Source of the DNA: Methylobacterium isbiliense
Lineage (GTDB): Bacteria > Pseudomonadota > Alphaproteobacteria > Rhizobiales > Beijerinckiaceae
Assembly: GCF_022179325.1 (NCBI RefSeq)
Contig: NZ_BPQQ01000070.1
Coordinates: 1 to 56,777 of the forward strand
Direction: 5' to 3'
Length of the DNA: 56,777 nt
Shown here: piece by piece, positions 1 through 7,743 of the stretch
Numbering within the stretch: position 1 is the first letter of the stretch
Layout: each line of letters starts with the position of its first letter
Notes under the pieces: generated by a model
The model's database searches: none
Seen by the model: the letters and a program-made list of their open reading frames with translations, nothing else
What the model was told of the DNA's origin: nothing
Made by a program: the position numbers and the translations under genes

Positions 1-294
1 GCGCTCGGCCCGGGCATCCTCCTCCAGGAGGGCGAGCCGGTCGGCGATCGGGATCTGGTAGTAGTCGGGGTGGATCTCGCTGAAGGCGAGGAAGCCGTGC
101 CGGTTGCCCCCGTACTCGACGAAGGCGGCCTGCAGCGACGGTTCGACCCGCGTGACCTTGGCGAGGTAGATGTTGCCGCGCAGCTGGCGGCGGCTAGCGG
201 ATTCGAAATCGAACTCCTCGACCTTCGACCCCTTGACCGTCACCACCCGGGTCTCTTCCGGGTGGGCGGCATCGATGAGCATCTTGTTGGCCAT
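1..294 (-). CDS. rne: Ribonuclease E/G, N-terminal part (runs off the window)
   Basis: The 98 visible codons begin MANKMLIDAAHPEETRVV and continue into the start of an S1-type RNA-binding domain (RGNIYLAKVTRVEPSLQAAF followed by an EYGGNRHGFLAFSEIHPDYY-like stretch). This is the typical N-terminus of RNase E/G, the endonuclease that initiates mRNA decay and matures rRNA and tRNA. The start at 294 gives the canonical N-terminus. The catalytic DNase I-like region and any degradosome scaffold lie outside the window, so RNase E and RNase G cannot be fully separated. RNase E is favoured because the start matches alphaproteobacterial RNase E and because of the long leader upstream. Its promoter should lie to the right, in the 790-base gap. 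Confidence 0.9.
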   Translation of the reverse strand, partial: MANKMLIDAAHPEETRVVTVKGSKVEEFDFESASRRQLRGNIYLAKVTRVEPSLQAAFVEYGGNRHGFLAFSEIHPDYYQIPIADRLALLEEDARAER

Positions 295-1084
295 GACGAA
301 CTTTCGGCATGGCGAGTGACGGCAGCAAAGCTCGACCGAGCCGGCCGGGCGGTGACGCCGGCCTCCGGGAGGCTCTCAGGTGCCGAAGCCGGGGGGCCGC
401 GGCGGTTGATATCGCGCTGGGTTTGCCGTCAATCGCCGCTGCGCGCGAGCGTGCGCGCGAGGGGTTGACCACGGCCGGGGGCAGGGGGCGCGGACAGGCG
501 CGACGCCGGATGCGTGCGCTGGGACCGGCAGCGACGGAGACCGAAGCTGTGCGTCCGCGCATTCTCCCACCGACCTCTCGAAACGACGGGCCGGCAGGGT
601 GTCGCCGGCCGGCGATAGAACGGGGCGACGACGCGCTTGAGAAGCGCCGCCGCTGGCTAAAACGACACCTGCCCGGCTCGGAGAAGCCGACCGTCTGGCG
701 GTGAGCCGGCGACGGGCCTTGAGCGCCCGGCCCCCTCGACGGGATCGGGCAGGCCCGCGGGCCGCGACGGAATCCGGCGGCGACGGGCGGGGGTCGATAC
801 CATTACAGAGTGCCGGGCCGAATTGGCAAGCAGGATCGATCGCGCGGGGTTGATCAATCGGAAACGGACCCGGCCGGCCCGAGATCCTCCGCGACCGCCG
901 ATCGCGGTCCGGCTCCACGACGGCCGCGACCGCTGCACCCGCGCCGGAGCGGCACGGCGCGCGACGGCACCGGACGATCCCCGATGTGCCGGGCGGCACC
1001 GCGGCCGGGCGCGGACGCGGCGAGGATGCCCGCGACCCGAAGCGGCACGCTCCGCGCCGGCCGCACCCTCCCAGGGGGATGATC
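295..1084. other. Long intergenic region; probable extended rne leader
   Basis: There are 790 bases between the divergent rne start and the small secreted-protein gene. No open frame on either strand resembles a known protein. RNase E mRNAs commonly carry long structured 5' leaders used for autoregulation, so part of this DNA (read right to left) is probably transcribed. A frame on the minus strand starts at about 562 behind a GGTGGGAGA-like ribosome site and overlaps the rne start out of frame. It looks like a GC-rich shadow but could be a leader peptide. No clear promoter could be assigned by eye. Confidence 0.4.
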
Positions 1085-1447
1085 ATGAAGACGCGTCTCG
1101 TCAGCCTCGCCGCCGCCCTCGCGCTCACCGCCGCCACCAGCGCCCAGGCTGCCCTGGCCGTGGCCGGCGGCGAGCCCGCCGCACCGGCGCCCGCGGCCGA
1201 GGCCGCGCCGCCGGAACCCGCCGCGGCGCCGGCCGCCGAGACCGTCGCGGCACCCGCGGCCCCGGTCTGGGCGCAGCCGCGCCGTGCCGCGCGGCCCGAC
1301 CGCTATCGCGCGGCGCGCTACGCGGGCGGTCAGGGCGCGACCTGGAAGACCGGCCGGGACGCCTACGGCTTCCGGGGCACGTTCGGCGGCTGCCGCTACT
1401 TCGGCACCACCGGCCCGCACGGCTACAAGCTCAACCGGAGCTGCTGA
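1085..1447 (+). CDS. Small secreted protein with Ala/Pro-rich linker, unknown function
   Basis: This 120-residue protein has a clear Sec signal peptide (MKTRLVSLAAALALTAATSA, cleavage near AQA). An Ala/Pro/Glu low-complexity linker follows at residues 28-60, then a small basic, Gly/Tyr/Phe-rich C-terminal domain with two cysteines (GGCRYFGTTG and the terminal RSC). Two ATGs are close together, at 1079 and 1085. The purine-rich AGGGGG at 1073-1078 is well spaced only for 1085, which also gives the better signal peptide. It is probably a periplasmic or wall-associated protein whose two cysteines may form a disulfide. No family recognised. Confidence 0.75.
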   Translation: MKTRLVSLAAALALTAATSAQAALAVAGGEPAAPAPAAEAAPPEPAAAPAAETVAAPAAPVWAQPRRAARPDRYRAARYAGGQGATWKTGRDAYGFRGTFGGCRYFGTTGPHGYKLNRSC

Positions 1448-1755
1448 CCCGGTCCCGGCGGCCCGACATCCGGGACGGACGCAGGGACGAACACGCTCCG
1501 CGGCGGGTCCAGAGAGGATTCGGCCGGGCTGCCGCCCCCGTTCTCGCTGTCTCGGCCGCCCCCGAAGCGCGGCCCGGGTCTTGTTTGAGGCGCCACCCCG
1601 CACGCCTCGACTGGCGCGAGACCTGCCGTTCACGCCGCTGGCCCGGCCCAGAGCCCATCATCCCGCCGGTTTTGCTGTGCACATACGACGATTTTCATTG
1701 ACGCGTCGCGCCGGACATTACACTCCTGTGCCATCTGAAGCACAGGGACACATAA
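1448..1755 (+). promoter_or_regulatory. mucR upstream region with an inverted repeat
   Basis: This 308-base gap contains the mucR control region. TTGACG at 1698-1703 is a possible -35 element. An inverted repeat, CTGTGC-8 bases-GCACAG, spans 1726-1745 just ahead of the AGGGACA ribosome site at about 1744-1750. The AT-rich patch around 1680-1700 stands out in this GC-rich sequence and fits the AT-rich targets of MucR/Ros proteins, which often repress themselves. Autoregulation is inference. Nothing else is recognisable in the gap. Confidence 0.4.
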
Positions 1756-2328
1756 ATGAGCGAAACTGAAGCATCCTCCGCCGACCTCAGCGGCCTCACC
1801 AGCGATATCGTGTCTGCCTACGTCTCGAAGAACAACGTGCCGTCCGGGGAGCTGCCCGCGCTCATCCGCAGCGTCTACGAGGTTCTCAGCAACATCGGCA
1901 AGCCGGCCGCCCCCACCGCTGAGGAAGCGCCCAGGCTGACACCCGCGCAGGTCCGCAAGTCGGTCACGCCCGACCACCTCATCAGTTTCGTGGACGGCAA
2001 GCCCTACAAGTCCCTGAAGCGCCACCTCACCAAGCACGGCCTGACGCCGGACGAATACCGGACCAAGTTCGGGCTGCCGCGGGATTACCCGATGGTGGCC
2101 GAGAGCTACGCCAAGCAGCGCTCGGAACTCGCCAAGAGCCTCGGCCTCGGCCAGATCCGGCGCGACCGCGCCGCCAAGGCGCAGACCGCCTCGCAGGCGC
2201 CCGCCGCGGAGGCGCCGCCCGTCGAAGCCCCGGCCGAGAAGGCGAGTGCCTCCGAGAAGCCGGCGCGGCGGGGGCGCGGCGCCAAGGCCGCCGAGAAGGC
2301 CGCCGCCGAGAAGGCCGCCGCGGAGTAG
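1756..2328 (+). CDS. mucR: MucR/Ros-family transcriptional regulator
   Basis: A 190-residue regulator of the alphaproteobacterial MucR/Ros family, which controls exopolysaccharide, motility and cell-cycle genes. The hallmark block YKSLKRHLTKHGLTPDEYR lies at about residues 84-102, followed by FGLPRDYPMVAESYAKQRSE and LAKSLGLG, all strongly conserved in the family. The N-terminal 60 residues hold the usual oligomerisation segment. The two zinc-ligand cysteines of Ros correspond to Ser77 and Asp80 here, while His90 and His94 remain. This resembles MucR members that fold without zinc. Residues 140-190 are an Ala/Lys/Glu-rich, histone-like basic tail. The gene is monocistronic, with a TTCG-loop hairpin just downstream. 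Confidence 0.93.
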   Translation: MSETEASSADLSGLTSDIVSAYVSKNNVPSGELPALIRSVYEVLSNIGKPAAPTAEEAPRLTPAQVRKSVTPDHLISFVDGKPYKSLKRHLTKHGLTPDEYRTKFGLPRDYPMVAESYAKQRSELAKSLGLGQIRRDRAAKAQTASQAPAAEAPPVEAPAEKASASEKPARRGRGAKAAEKAAAEKAAAE

Positions 2329-2346
2329 CCCCGGCGGGGCCGCCGG

Positions 2347-2368
2347 GCCGGCCCGTTCGCGGGCCGGC
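2347..2368. terminator. Hairpin with TTCG tetraloop after mucR
   Basis: A perfect 9-bp stem (GCCGGCCCG / CGGGCCGGC) closes a TTCG tetraloop 19 bases after the mucR stop codon. There is no T-tract, so termination strength is uncertain, but position and stability suggest a transcription end or mRNA 3'-end stabiliser. Confidence 0.55.
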
Positions 2369-2451
2369 GCCCGGACCGCGCGCAAGGCCGGGCTTGACCG
2401 TGCCGCAGGGCGTCCCGATAAGCGAATGGCTGCGCTTGGGGAGAGGCGGCG

Positions 2452-2832
2452 ATGCGCATCGCGATGCTGCTGGCGGTCGGGCTCTGCGCCGCCAGCGCCC
2501 GGGCGACGGAGGCGCTGCCCGCGCCCGATGCGCGCGCGGCCTATTCCGAGTTCCGGATCAGCCTCGCCCTTCAGGGCTGGAAGCCCGGTCGCGACGCCAG
2601 GACGGGGCCCACCTGCACGAGCGGCCGGACCCGGATCTGCGAGACCTTCGCGGAGGCCGTCACCTGCCAGCGCACGACGCCGTCGCGCTGCCTGTTCCTC
2701 TGGAAGAAGAACGCGACGCAGATCGAGGTGGAGACCGTCGGCAGCCAGCCCTACGGGATCCGGGTGGACCAGATGCGCTGCCGCGCCGGCTGCGCCGAGG
2801 AGGGACCACCCTGGACCGGCATCGATCGCTGA
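2452..2832 (+). CDS. Secreted six-cysteine protein, unknown function
   Basis: This 126-residue protein has a short signal peptide (MRIAMLLAVGLCAASARA). The mature part contains six cysteines spread through motifs such as GPTCTSGRTRICETF, TCQRT, SRCLFLW and MRCRAGC, enough for three disulfides in the periplasm. It also has a basic patch (LWKKNATQIEVETVG). The start at 2452 is supported by GGGAGAGG six bases upstream. It lies alone between mucR and a DUF4142 gene. I do not recognise a family. A small disulfide-bonded envelope protein is the most that can be said. Confidence 0.75.
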   Translation: MRIAMLLAVGLCAASARATEALPAPDARAAYSEFRISLALQGWKPGRDARTGPTCTSGRTRICETFAEAVTCQRTTPSRCLFLWKKNATQIEVETVGSQPYGIRVDQMRCRAGCAEEGPPWTGIDR

Positions 2833-3054
2833 GATCCCCTGCTTGGAGCAGGCTTCGATCGGATCGAACCGTCAAGCCTGCTCTCGGTTTTGGGTTTTGC
2901 CGCATCGTCTGCGACGAACCGGCATCCACGTCGTCGGACCATGCTCCAATACTCGACTGCAGTATAAGGCGACGCTGAAACCGCGCGCGCGAGGGCACGT
3001 TGGTGGGGTCCGTTCCACCATCCCGACGTGGAGCACCCTTCCGTGGAGCCTCCC

Positions 3055-3654
3055 ATGCATCGTCGCCACGCGTTTCTGGGCCTGGTCTCGGCCCTGGCCG
3101 TTCCCGCCCTCCTCGGCCCCGCCGTCGCGCAGAACACGCCGAGCCCCACCGCCGACAGGACCGGCAACACCGGCGCCCGCATGGGCGAAGCGGAGGCCCG
3201 CTACGCCGCCGACACCCTGGCCGCGGGCGCGCTCGCCCTCGCGGCGAGCCGGCTCGCGCTCAAGAAGGGCAAGGACGACGACGTCAAGGAATTCGCCGGC
3301 TTCGAGGTCGCCGAGCAGGAGACCATCGCCGACATCCTCAAGGCGATGCGCGACCAGACCGTCGCGCCGAGCGGACAGGTCAAGCCTCCCTCCGAGGCGG
3401 AGGTGACGGGGCAGCTCGACGCCAAGGGCAAGGCGATGATCGAGGCGCTCGAGAGCGCCAAGGCCGGCAGCGCGTTCGACCGCGAGTACATCCGCGGCCA
3501 GATCGAGGGACATCGCGCCCTGCTGCAGATCCAGGAAGCGTATCTCTCCTCGGGCAAGGACCGCGAGACCCTGGCCGTCGCCAAGCTCGCGCGCGGCCAG
3601 ATCAAGGAACACCTGGTGCTCCTGGCCGACATCGAGGACGACCTGAAGGGCTGA
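3055..3654 (+). CDS. DUF4142 family exported protein
   Basis: A 199-residue exported protein with signal sequence MHRRHAFLGLVSALAVPALL, cleaved near VAQN. The mature part is almost wholly helical and ferritin-like: EARYAADTLAAGALALAASR, then VKEFAGFEVAEQETIADILKAM, and a C-terminal GHRALLQIQEAYL helix. This is the pattern of DUF4142 (putative outer-membrane or periplasmic proteins of unknown function, often stress-induced). An in-frame GTG exists at 3028, but ATG 3055 has GGAG upstream and begins the signal peptide directly. It is convergent with a second DUF4142-like gene at 3731-4390. Confidence 0.85.
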   Translation: MHRRHAFLGLVSALAVPALLGPAVAQNTPSPTADRTGNTGARMGEAEARYAADTLAAGALALAASRLALKKGKDDDVKEFAGFEVAEQETIADILKAMRDQTVAPSGQVKPPSEAEVTGQLDAKGKAMIEALESAKAGSAFDREYIRGQIEGHRALLQIQEAYLSSGKDRETLAVAKLARGQIKEHLVLLADIEDDLKG

Positions 3655-3689
3655 TCCGGACGGGCCGGCGCGGCTCGCAAAGAGCCGTC

Positions 3690-3723
3690 CGGGCGGCGGA
3701 GCCGAAACCGGCGCCGCCGCCCG
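3690..3723. terminator. Hairpin between convergent DUF4142 genes
   Basis: CGGGCGGCGG and CCGCCGCCCG form the outer arms of a long GC-rich stem with an internal A/G mismatch and a short GAAACC loop. It lies between the facing 3' ends at 3654 and 3731, so it could terminate both genes. There is no strong T-tract. Confidence 0.5.
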
Positions 3724-3730
3724 GATGCGG

Positions 3731-4390
3731 TCAGCCCTGCGGGCCGCCCATCATCCGCTGCATCTGCGTGAGCTGCGAGATGTGCAGCCGGATCAGCGGC
3801 AGGGCGCCGCGGGCGATCCGGCGCAGGGCCGGATCCTCGCCGCTCTCCGCATAGGTGCCGTGGATCGCGAGGGCCTCGCGGTGACCCTGGAGGGACGCGT
3901 TGACGAAGGTGGCGTCGTATTGCGGACCGGGCTGGAGTCCGGAGAGCTGCGAGAGGATCGCCGCCTTCTGCTCGTCGCTCGTCATCGCGCCCGGCGCGCC
4001 GAGCACGCCGCCGACCACGCCGGCCGCCGCCCCGGCGGCCGCACCCGCCACCGCGAAGGGCGCGGCCACCAGCCCGCCGACCACGCCGCCCGGCCCCGGC
4101 GGGCGCCCGGCCATCATCGGCGCCCCACCCGTCGCCGCGTCGATCCGGTTGGCGAGGTCGACCTGTTCGACCACCTCGGCGCGCGCGAACCGCTTCACGC
4201 GCGGGTTGTCGGTCTTGTTGAACGCGTCGCGGGCCGTGTTCTCCAGGAACACGCCGCCGCGGGTGGCCATGTCGAGGTAGACCGGGGTCGGGATCGCGCC
4301 GGCCGGCGTCGGCTGCGCGACGGCGGTGCGGGTCACGGCGAGGGCCGCGGTCGCGGACATCATCCCGAGGAGAAACTCACGGCGCTGCAT
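3731..4390 (-). CDS. DUF4142-like exported protein with Gly/Ala-rich insert
   Basis: A 219-residue protein starting MQRREFLLGMMSATAALAV, an RR-type (Tat-like) signal sequence ending near AVAQP. The mature part has the DUF4142 pattern: YLDMATRGGVFLENTARDAF, NPRVKRFARAEVVEQVDLAN, and C-terminal QGHREALAIHGTYAESGEDP with LIRLHISQL. In the middle (residues about 95-135) is a Gly/Ala/Val-rich segment that could span or insert in a membrane. The longer in-frame start at 4483 adds no plausible sequence; ATG 4390 has GGAG seven bases upstream. It is a paralogue of the convergent gene at 3055-3654. Confidence 0.82.
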   Translation of the reverse strand: MQRREFLLGMMSATAALAVTRTAVAQPTPAGAIPTPVYLDMATRGGVFLENTARDAFNKTDNPRVKRFARAEVVEQVDLANRIDAATGGAPMMAGRPPGPGGVVGGLVAAPFAVAGAAAGAAAGVVGGVLGAPGAMTSDEQKAAILSQLSGLQPGPQYDATFVNASLQGHREALAIHGTYAESGEDPALRRIARGALPLIRLHISQLTQMQRMMGGPQG

Positions 4391-4608
4391 GGGCGGACTC
4401 CGGATAAACGCATGAAGTGTATAGTGTGAAGAACTCGACCAAACCGAGTGCTCCGGGGACATAATCTCGGCACGCGCCCGCATGTTCCTGCGGCGCGGCC
4501 GCTGACACCGTCCCGACGGGACGTACCCTCAAGTGAGGTCGATCGCGGGTGTGGCGGGGCCCGGGCCGGGTCTGAACCAGCGGCCCGAACCGGTGCGGAG
4601 GTTGGACG

Positions 4609-4863
4609 ATGCAGGACGAGGTGACGGCGTTGCAGGTGGACCAGCAGGTGCAGCGCGTGCTGGCCGCCTCCCTGGCGCTCGCGGAGCAATCGCTGCTCCT
4701 GGGTCTCGCGATTCACCTCGCATGGCTCGACGCCTGGATCCGGCCGATCCTGCGGGCTCAGGACAGCTATCGGGAGTGGCACACCCAGCAGGAGCGCCGG
4801 CAGCGGCTGGTGCGCCGCGGGGTGCCGGACCGGATCGCCCGCCAGGGCCTGCGGCTGGTGTGA
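4609..4863 (+). CDS. Small hypothetical protein, 84 residues
   Basis: A short gene with a good ribosome site (GGAGGTTGG) eight bases before ATG. The protein is helical. Residues 17-50 form a hydrophobic-to-amphipathic helix (LAASLALAEQSLLLGLAIHL then AWLDAWIRPI), followed by a strongly basic, Arg/Gln-rich C-terminus (QERRQRLVRRGVPDRIARQG). It could be a peripheral or single-pass membrane protein with a cytoplasmic basic tail. No family recognised and no functional context. Low-complexity DNA makes chance frames common here, but the ribosome site and balanced composition favour a real gene. Confidence 0.6.
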   Translation: MQDEVTALQVDQQVQRVLAASLALAEQSLLLGLAIHLAWLDAWIRPILRAQDSYREWHTQQERRQRLVRRGVPDRIARQGLRLV

Positions 4864-5189
4864 CGCGCCGCCTCCTCGGCCGCGCCCCGCAGAGGGACGC
4901 TCCCGCAGATCCGCCGGAACAACGGGAACCGCGGGTCGGGCGGCCCGTTCGGTGAGCATCTCTGCCGGCCGGTGAACTGTCCGCGCAGGTCATGCCGAAT
5001 GGAAGGCCGGGCAGCCGGCGCGTGCGAAACCTCACAGCGCCGCGGCTCGCGCTGGTGTTTACCGATTTTCGAACCGCTCAACGGGTTTCGGCGCAACCGT
5101 TCTTCGCTTCGCGACTTATCTCTGGCAAGACGGCGAGCCGAACCTCCACGGCCGAACGCCCCTCACCCCCAACGACCAGGATGTCCTCC
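4864..5189. other. Intergenic region without recognisable genes
   Basis: 326 bases. The only notable part is an AT-richer stretch at about 5055-5130 (GTTTACCGATTTTCGAACCG and onward), likely holding the promoter of the small secreted-protein gene that starts at 5190. No RNA gene or repeat was recognised. Confidence 0.5.
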
Positions 5190-5450
5190 ATGTGCGCGCG
5201 ATCCGGCGCCCGCCTGTCCCTGCTCGCTCTCCTGCTGGCGCTCTCGGGCGGCCTCGCGGCGGAGGCGGCCCCGGCCGTCGACAAGACGCCCGCCAAGGCG
5301 GCGAGCCGCGGCACGGCGGTGCGCGACGTGACGGCGACCGCGACCGTCCCGGAGGACCCGGCCGAGGACGCCAACTGCACCACCGCCCGCAAGCGCCTCT
5401 TCGTCGACGGCGAGGGCTGGATCGTGCGCCGCGTCACCACCTGCCGCTGA
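5190..5450 (+). CDS. Small secreted protein, unknown function
   Basis: An 86-residue protein with a Sec signal peptide (MCARSGARLSLLALLLALSG, cleavage near AEA). The mature peptide is about 55 residues with two cysteines (DANCTTARKRLFVDGEGW and the terminal TTCR) and a Trp-containing core. Such small two-cysteine periplasmic proteins are common in Methylobacteriaceae-type genomes and have no assigned function. ATGs at 5181 and 5190 are in frame; CCAGG at 5176-5180 is spaced correctly for 5190. A strong bidirectional terminator follows. Confidence 0.7.
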   Translation: MCARSGARLSLLALLLALSGGLAAEAAPAVDKTPAKAASRGTAVRDVTATATVPEDPAEDANCTTARKRLFVDGEGWIVRRVTTCR

Positions 5451-5497
5451 CCGCCCCGGCCGCCCGGTTCGGCGGTCCTGGCAAACCCCGAATGCGA

Positions 5498-5529
5498 GAG
5501 CGCCCCGCCTGGGTCCAGGCGGGGCGCTC
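5498..5529. terminator. Strong bidirectional terminator
   Basis: Perfect 15-base arms (GAGCGCCCCGCCTGG / CCAGGCGGGGCGCTC) separated by two bases, followed on the plus strand by GTTTGT. It lies between the convergent ends of the small secreted-protein gene (5450) and the MHS transporter (5563) and can serve both. Confidence 0.85.
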
Positions 5530-5562
5530 GTTTGTGGTCGGGCCGTCAGGGTGGTCCGGCCC

Positions 5563-7275
5563 TCAGCGGGCCGGTCCCTCGAAGGTGGTGATGTCGCGGT
5601 CCTTGGTCTCCGGCACCAGCAGGAGGCCGAGCGCGAAGGTCATGAGCGCGATCACGATCGGGTACCAGAGGCCGAAGTAGATGTCGCCCGTGGAGGCCAC
5701 CATCGCGAAGGCGGTCGGGGGCAGGAAGCCGCCGAACCAGCCGTTGCCGATGTGGTAGGGCAGGGACATCGCGGTGTAGCGGATGCGGGTCGGGAAGAAT
5801 TCGACCAGCGCCGCCGCGATCGGGCCGTAGACCGCCGTCACGTAGAGGACGAGGATCGTCAGGATGCCGATCATCTTGAGCGCCGCCACGTTGCCGAGCG
5901 CCGAGAAGAAGCCGTTCACCTTGACGATGCTGGGGTCGCCCGCCGGGGCGTAGCCGACCGCGGTGGCCGCGGTGGCGAAGGTGGTCATGCTCTTGGCCAC
6001 CGCCGCGTCGATCGGCGCCTCGGTGCCGTTGAACGTGACCTTGGCGGGGGTGCCCGCCGGGGCCGGCACCAGCTCGTACTTGATGGCCGAGCGGGCGAGC
6101 GCCACGCGGGCGACGTCGCAGGGCGCCGTGAAGGTGCGGATGCCGACGGGGTCGAACACCGAGCCGCAGGTGGCCGGGTCGGCGACGACCTGCACCTTGG
6201 CGTTCTCCAGGGCCGAGGCGAGCTTCGGGTTGCCGATGCTGGTCAGGGCCTGGAAGAGCGGGAAGTAGGTGATCGCCGCGACGAGGCAGCCCGCCAGGAT
6301 CACCGGCTTGCGGCCGATCCGGTCGGAGAGCGAGCCGAAGAAGATGAACCCGCCGGTGCCCAGGATCAGCGACCAGGCGATCAGCACGTTCGCGGTGAAG
6401 AGATCCACCTTGAGGATGTTCTGGATGAAGAACAGCGCGTAGAACTGTCCCGTGTACCAGACCACCGCCTGGCCCGCCACGAGGCCGAGCAGGGCGATGA
6501 TGACCATCTTGGCGTTCTTCCACTGGCCGAATGCCTCGGACAGCGGCGCCTTCGACTGCGTGCCTTCCTCCTTCATCTTCTTGAAGGCGGGGCTCTCATT
6601 CATCTGCAGCCGGATCCAGACCGAGATGCCGAGCAGCACGACCGAGATCAGGAAGGGAATGCGCCAGCCCGCGATCGGGTAGCCCTCGCCGCGCTGGAAA
6701 CCGGCCTCGCCCATCCACAGGCGCAGGGACAGGATCACGACCAGCGAGAGCAGCAGGCCCACCGTGGCGGTGGTCTGGATCCAACTGGTGTAGAAGCCGC
6801 GGCGCCCGACCGGCGCGTGCTCGGCCACGTAGACCGCGGCGCCGCCGTACTCGCCGCCGAGCGCGAGGCCCTGCGCCATGCGCAGCACGATCAGGATGAC
6901 CGGGGCGATCCAGCCGATCTGGTCGTAGGAGGGCAGCAGGCCGACGCAGAAGGTCGACAGGCCCATGATCAGGATGGTGATCAGGAAGGTGTACTTGCGC
7001 CCGACGAGGTCGCCGATGCGGCCGAACACCAGCGCGCCGAACGGGCGCACCAGGAAGCCCGCCGCGAAGGCGAGGAGCGCGAAGACGTTGCGGGTCGCCG
7101 GATCGAAGGCGGAGAAGAACTGCGCCCCGATGATCACCGCGAGCGAGCCGTAGAGGTAGAAGTCGTACCACTCGAAGACGGTGCCGAGCGAGGAGGCGAG
7201 AATCACCCGCTTCTCCTCCCCGGTCATCGGGCGCGGCGCTTCCATCGCCCGGCCGACTGCGGTTCCTGATGCCAT
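5563..7275 (-). CDS. MFS transporter of the metabolite:H+ symporter (MHS) family
   Basis: A 570-residue, 12-helix inner-membrane symporter. The first helix GTVFEWYDFYLYGSLAVIIG and both copies of the MFS loop motif (GRIGDLVGRK at 85-94, GSLSDRIGRKP at 314-324) are typical of MHS carriers for organic acids, proline/betaine or shikimate-like compounds. GGEYGGAAVYVAEHAP after helix 4 is also an MHS hallmark. It is longer than the usual 430-460 residues because residues about 345-460 insert a hydrophilic loop between helices 9 and 10. By topology this loop faces the periplasm, and it has cysteines at 370 and 386. GGAGG upstream of ATG 7275 supports the start. Substrate unknown. Confidence 0.9.
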   Translation of the reverse strand: MASGTAVGRAMEAPRPMTGEEKRVILASSLGTVFEWYDFYLYGSLAVIIGAQFFSAFDPATRNVFALLAFAAGFLVRPFGALVFGRIGDLVGRKYTFLITILIMGLSTFCVGLLPSYDQIGWIAPVILIVLRMAQGLALGGEYGGAAVYVAEHAPVGRRGFYTSWIQTTATVGLLLSLVVILSLRLWMGEAGFQRGEGYPIAGWRIPFLISVVLLGISVWIRLQMNESPAFKKMKEEGTQSKAPLSEAFGQWKNAKMVIIALLGLVAGQAVVWYTGQFYALFFIQNILKVDLFTANVLIAWSLILGTGGFIFFGSLSDRIGRKPVILAGCLVAAITYFPLFQALTSIGNPKLASALENAKVQVVADPATCGSVFDPVGIRTFTAPCDVARVALARSAIKYELVPAPAGTPAKVTFNGTEAPIDAAVAKSMTTFATAATAVGYAPAGDPSIVKVNGFFSALGNVAALKMIGILTILVLYVTAVYGPIAAALVEFFPTRIRYTAMSLPYHIGNGWFGGFLPPTAFAMVASTGDIYFGLWYPIVIALMTFALGLLLVPETKDRDITTFEGPAR

Positions 7276-7743
7276 GATGGCGTTCCTCCGTTGTGCGGGC
7301 CTTCTCGCGGTCCGCTGGGCGCCGTTCCGCCTCGCCGGACCGGGCGGCCGCCCGCAGGCCGCCGCACGATCGCCGCCGTGCGGGAGGGGTCGGGGCCGGT
7401 TCTCCGGCCGCCGCGGCGTCTCCCGACACGAGCGCAGCCCAACGGTTAATCCACGCCCGGGCGAGACCCAATTCTCAATTCGTCGTCCGACTTAGGTCGT
7501 GAGACTTCCGTAGGGCCGCGCCAGGGCGCGGGGCCGCGCCTGCGCGCGGGGCCGCGCCTGCGCAGTCTGCCCCGGCTGGCGCCCGATCCGGCCGGGAACG
7601 AGGATGAACCGTGGGCGTTCGACGCTCGGCGGCTCTGCTTGGCGCAGCTCCGCCGAGAATCGTGCGTCCGCTGCGTCGTCGCCGAATCGGCGACCCCGTC
7701 GGCGAATGATGCTCAGGATCCCGTCCGGAGGCGAAAGAGACCC
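7276..7743. other. Divergent promoter region between MHS transporter and a secreted-protein gene
   Basis: 468 bases between divergent genes. Around 7440-7505 the DNA is AT-richer (AATTCTCAATTCGTCGTCC) and probably contains the MHS transporter promoter on the minus strand. A threefold 18-bp GC repeat follows at 7513-7565. No gene is evident. Confidence 0.45.
7513..7565. repeat. 18-bp tandem repeat, three copies
   Basis: The unit GGGCCGCGCCTGCGCGCG occurs three times in a row (7513-7530, 7531-7548, 7549-7565), the first copy with AGG in place of TGC and the last shortened by one base. It is noncoding as far as can be judged. Confidence 0.8.

Noticed and set aside
194-562. Minus-strand frame overlapping the rne start, with a purine-rich ribosome-like site
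   Set aside because: Sequence is low-complexity Arg/Pro/Ala and its end is an out-of-frame copy of the rne N-terminus. A leader peptide is conceivable but unsupported.
5551-7269. Long plus-strand open frame antisense to the MHS transporter
   Set aside because: It is rich in Arg, His, Asp and Gly repeats typical of the reverse frame of GC-rich genes. The minus-strand protein is a clear transporter.
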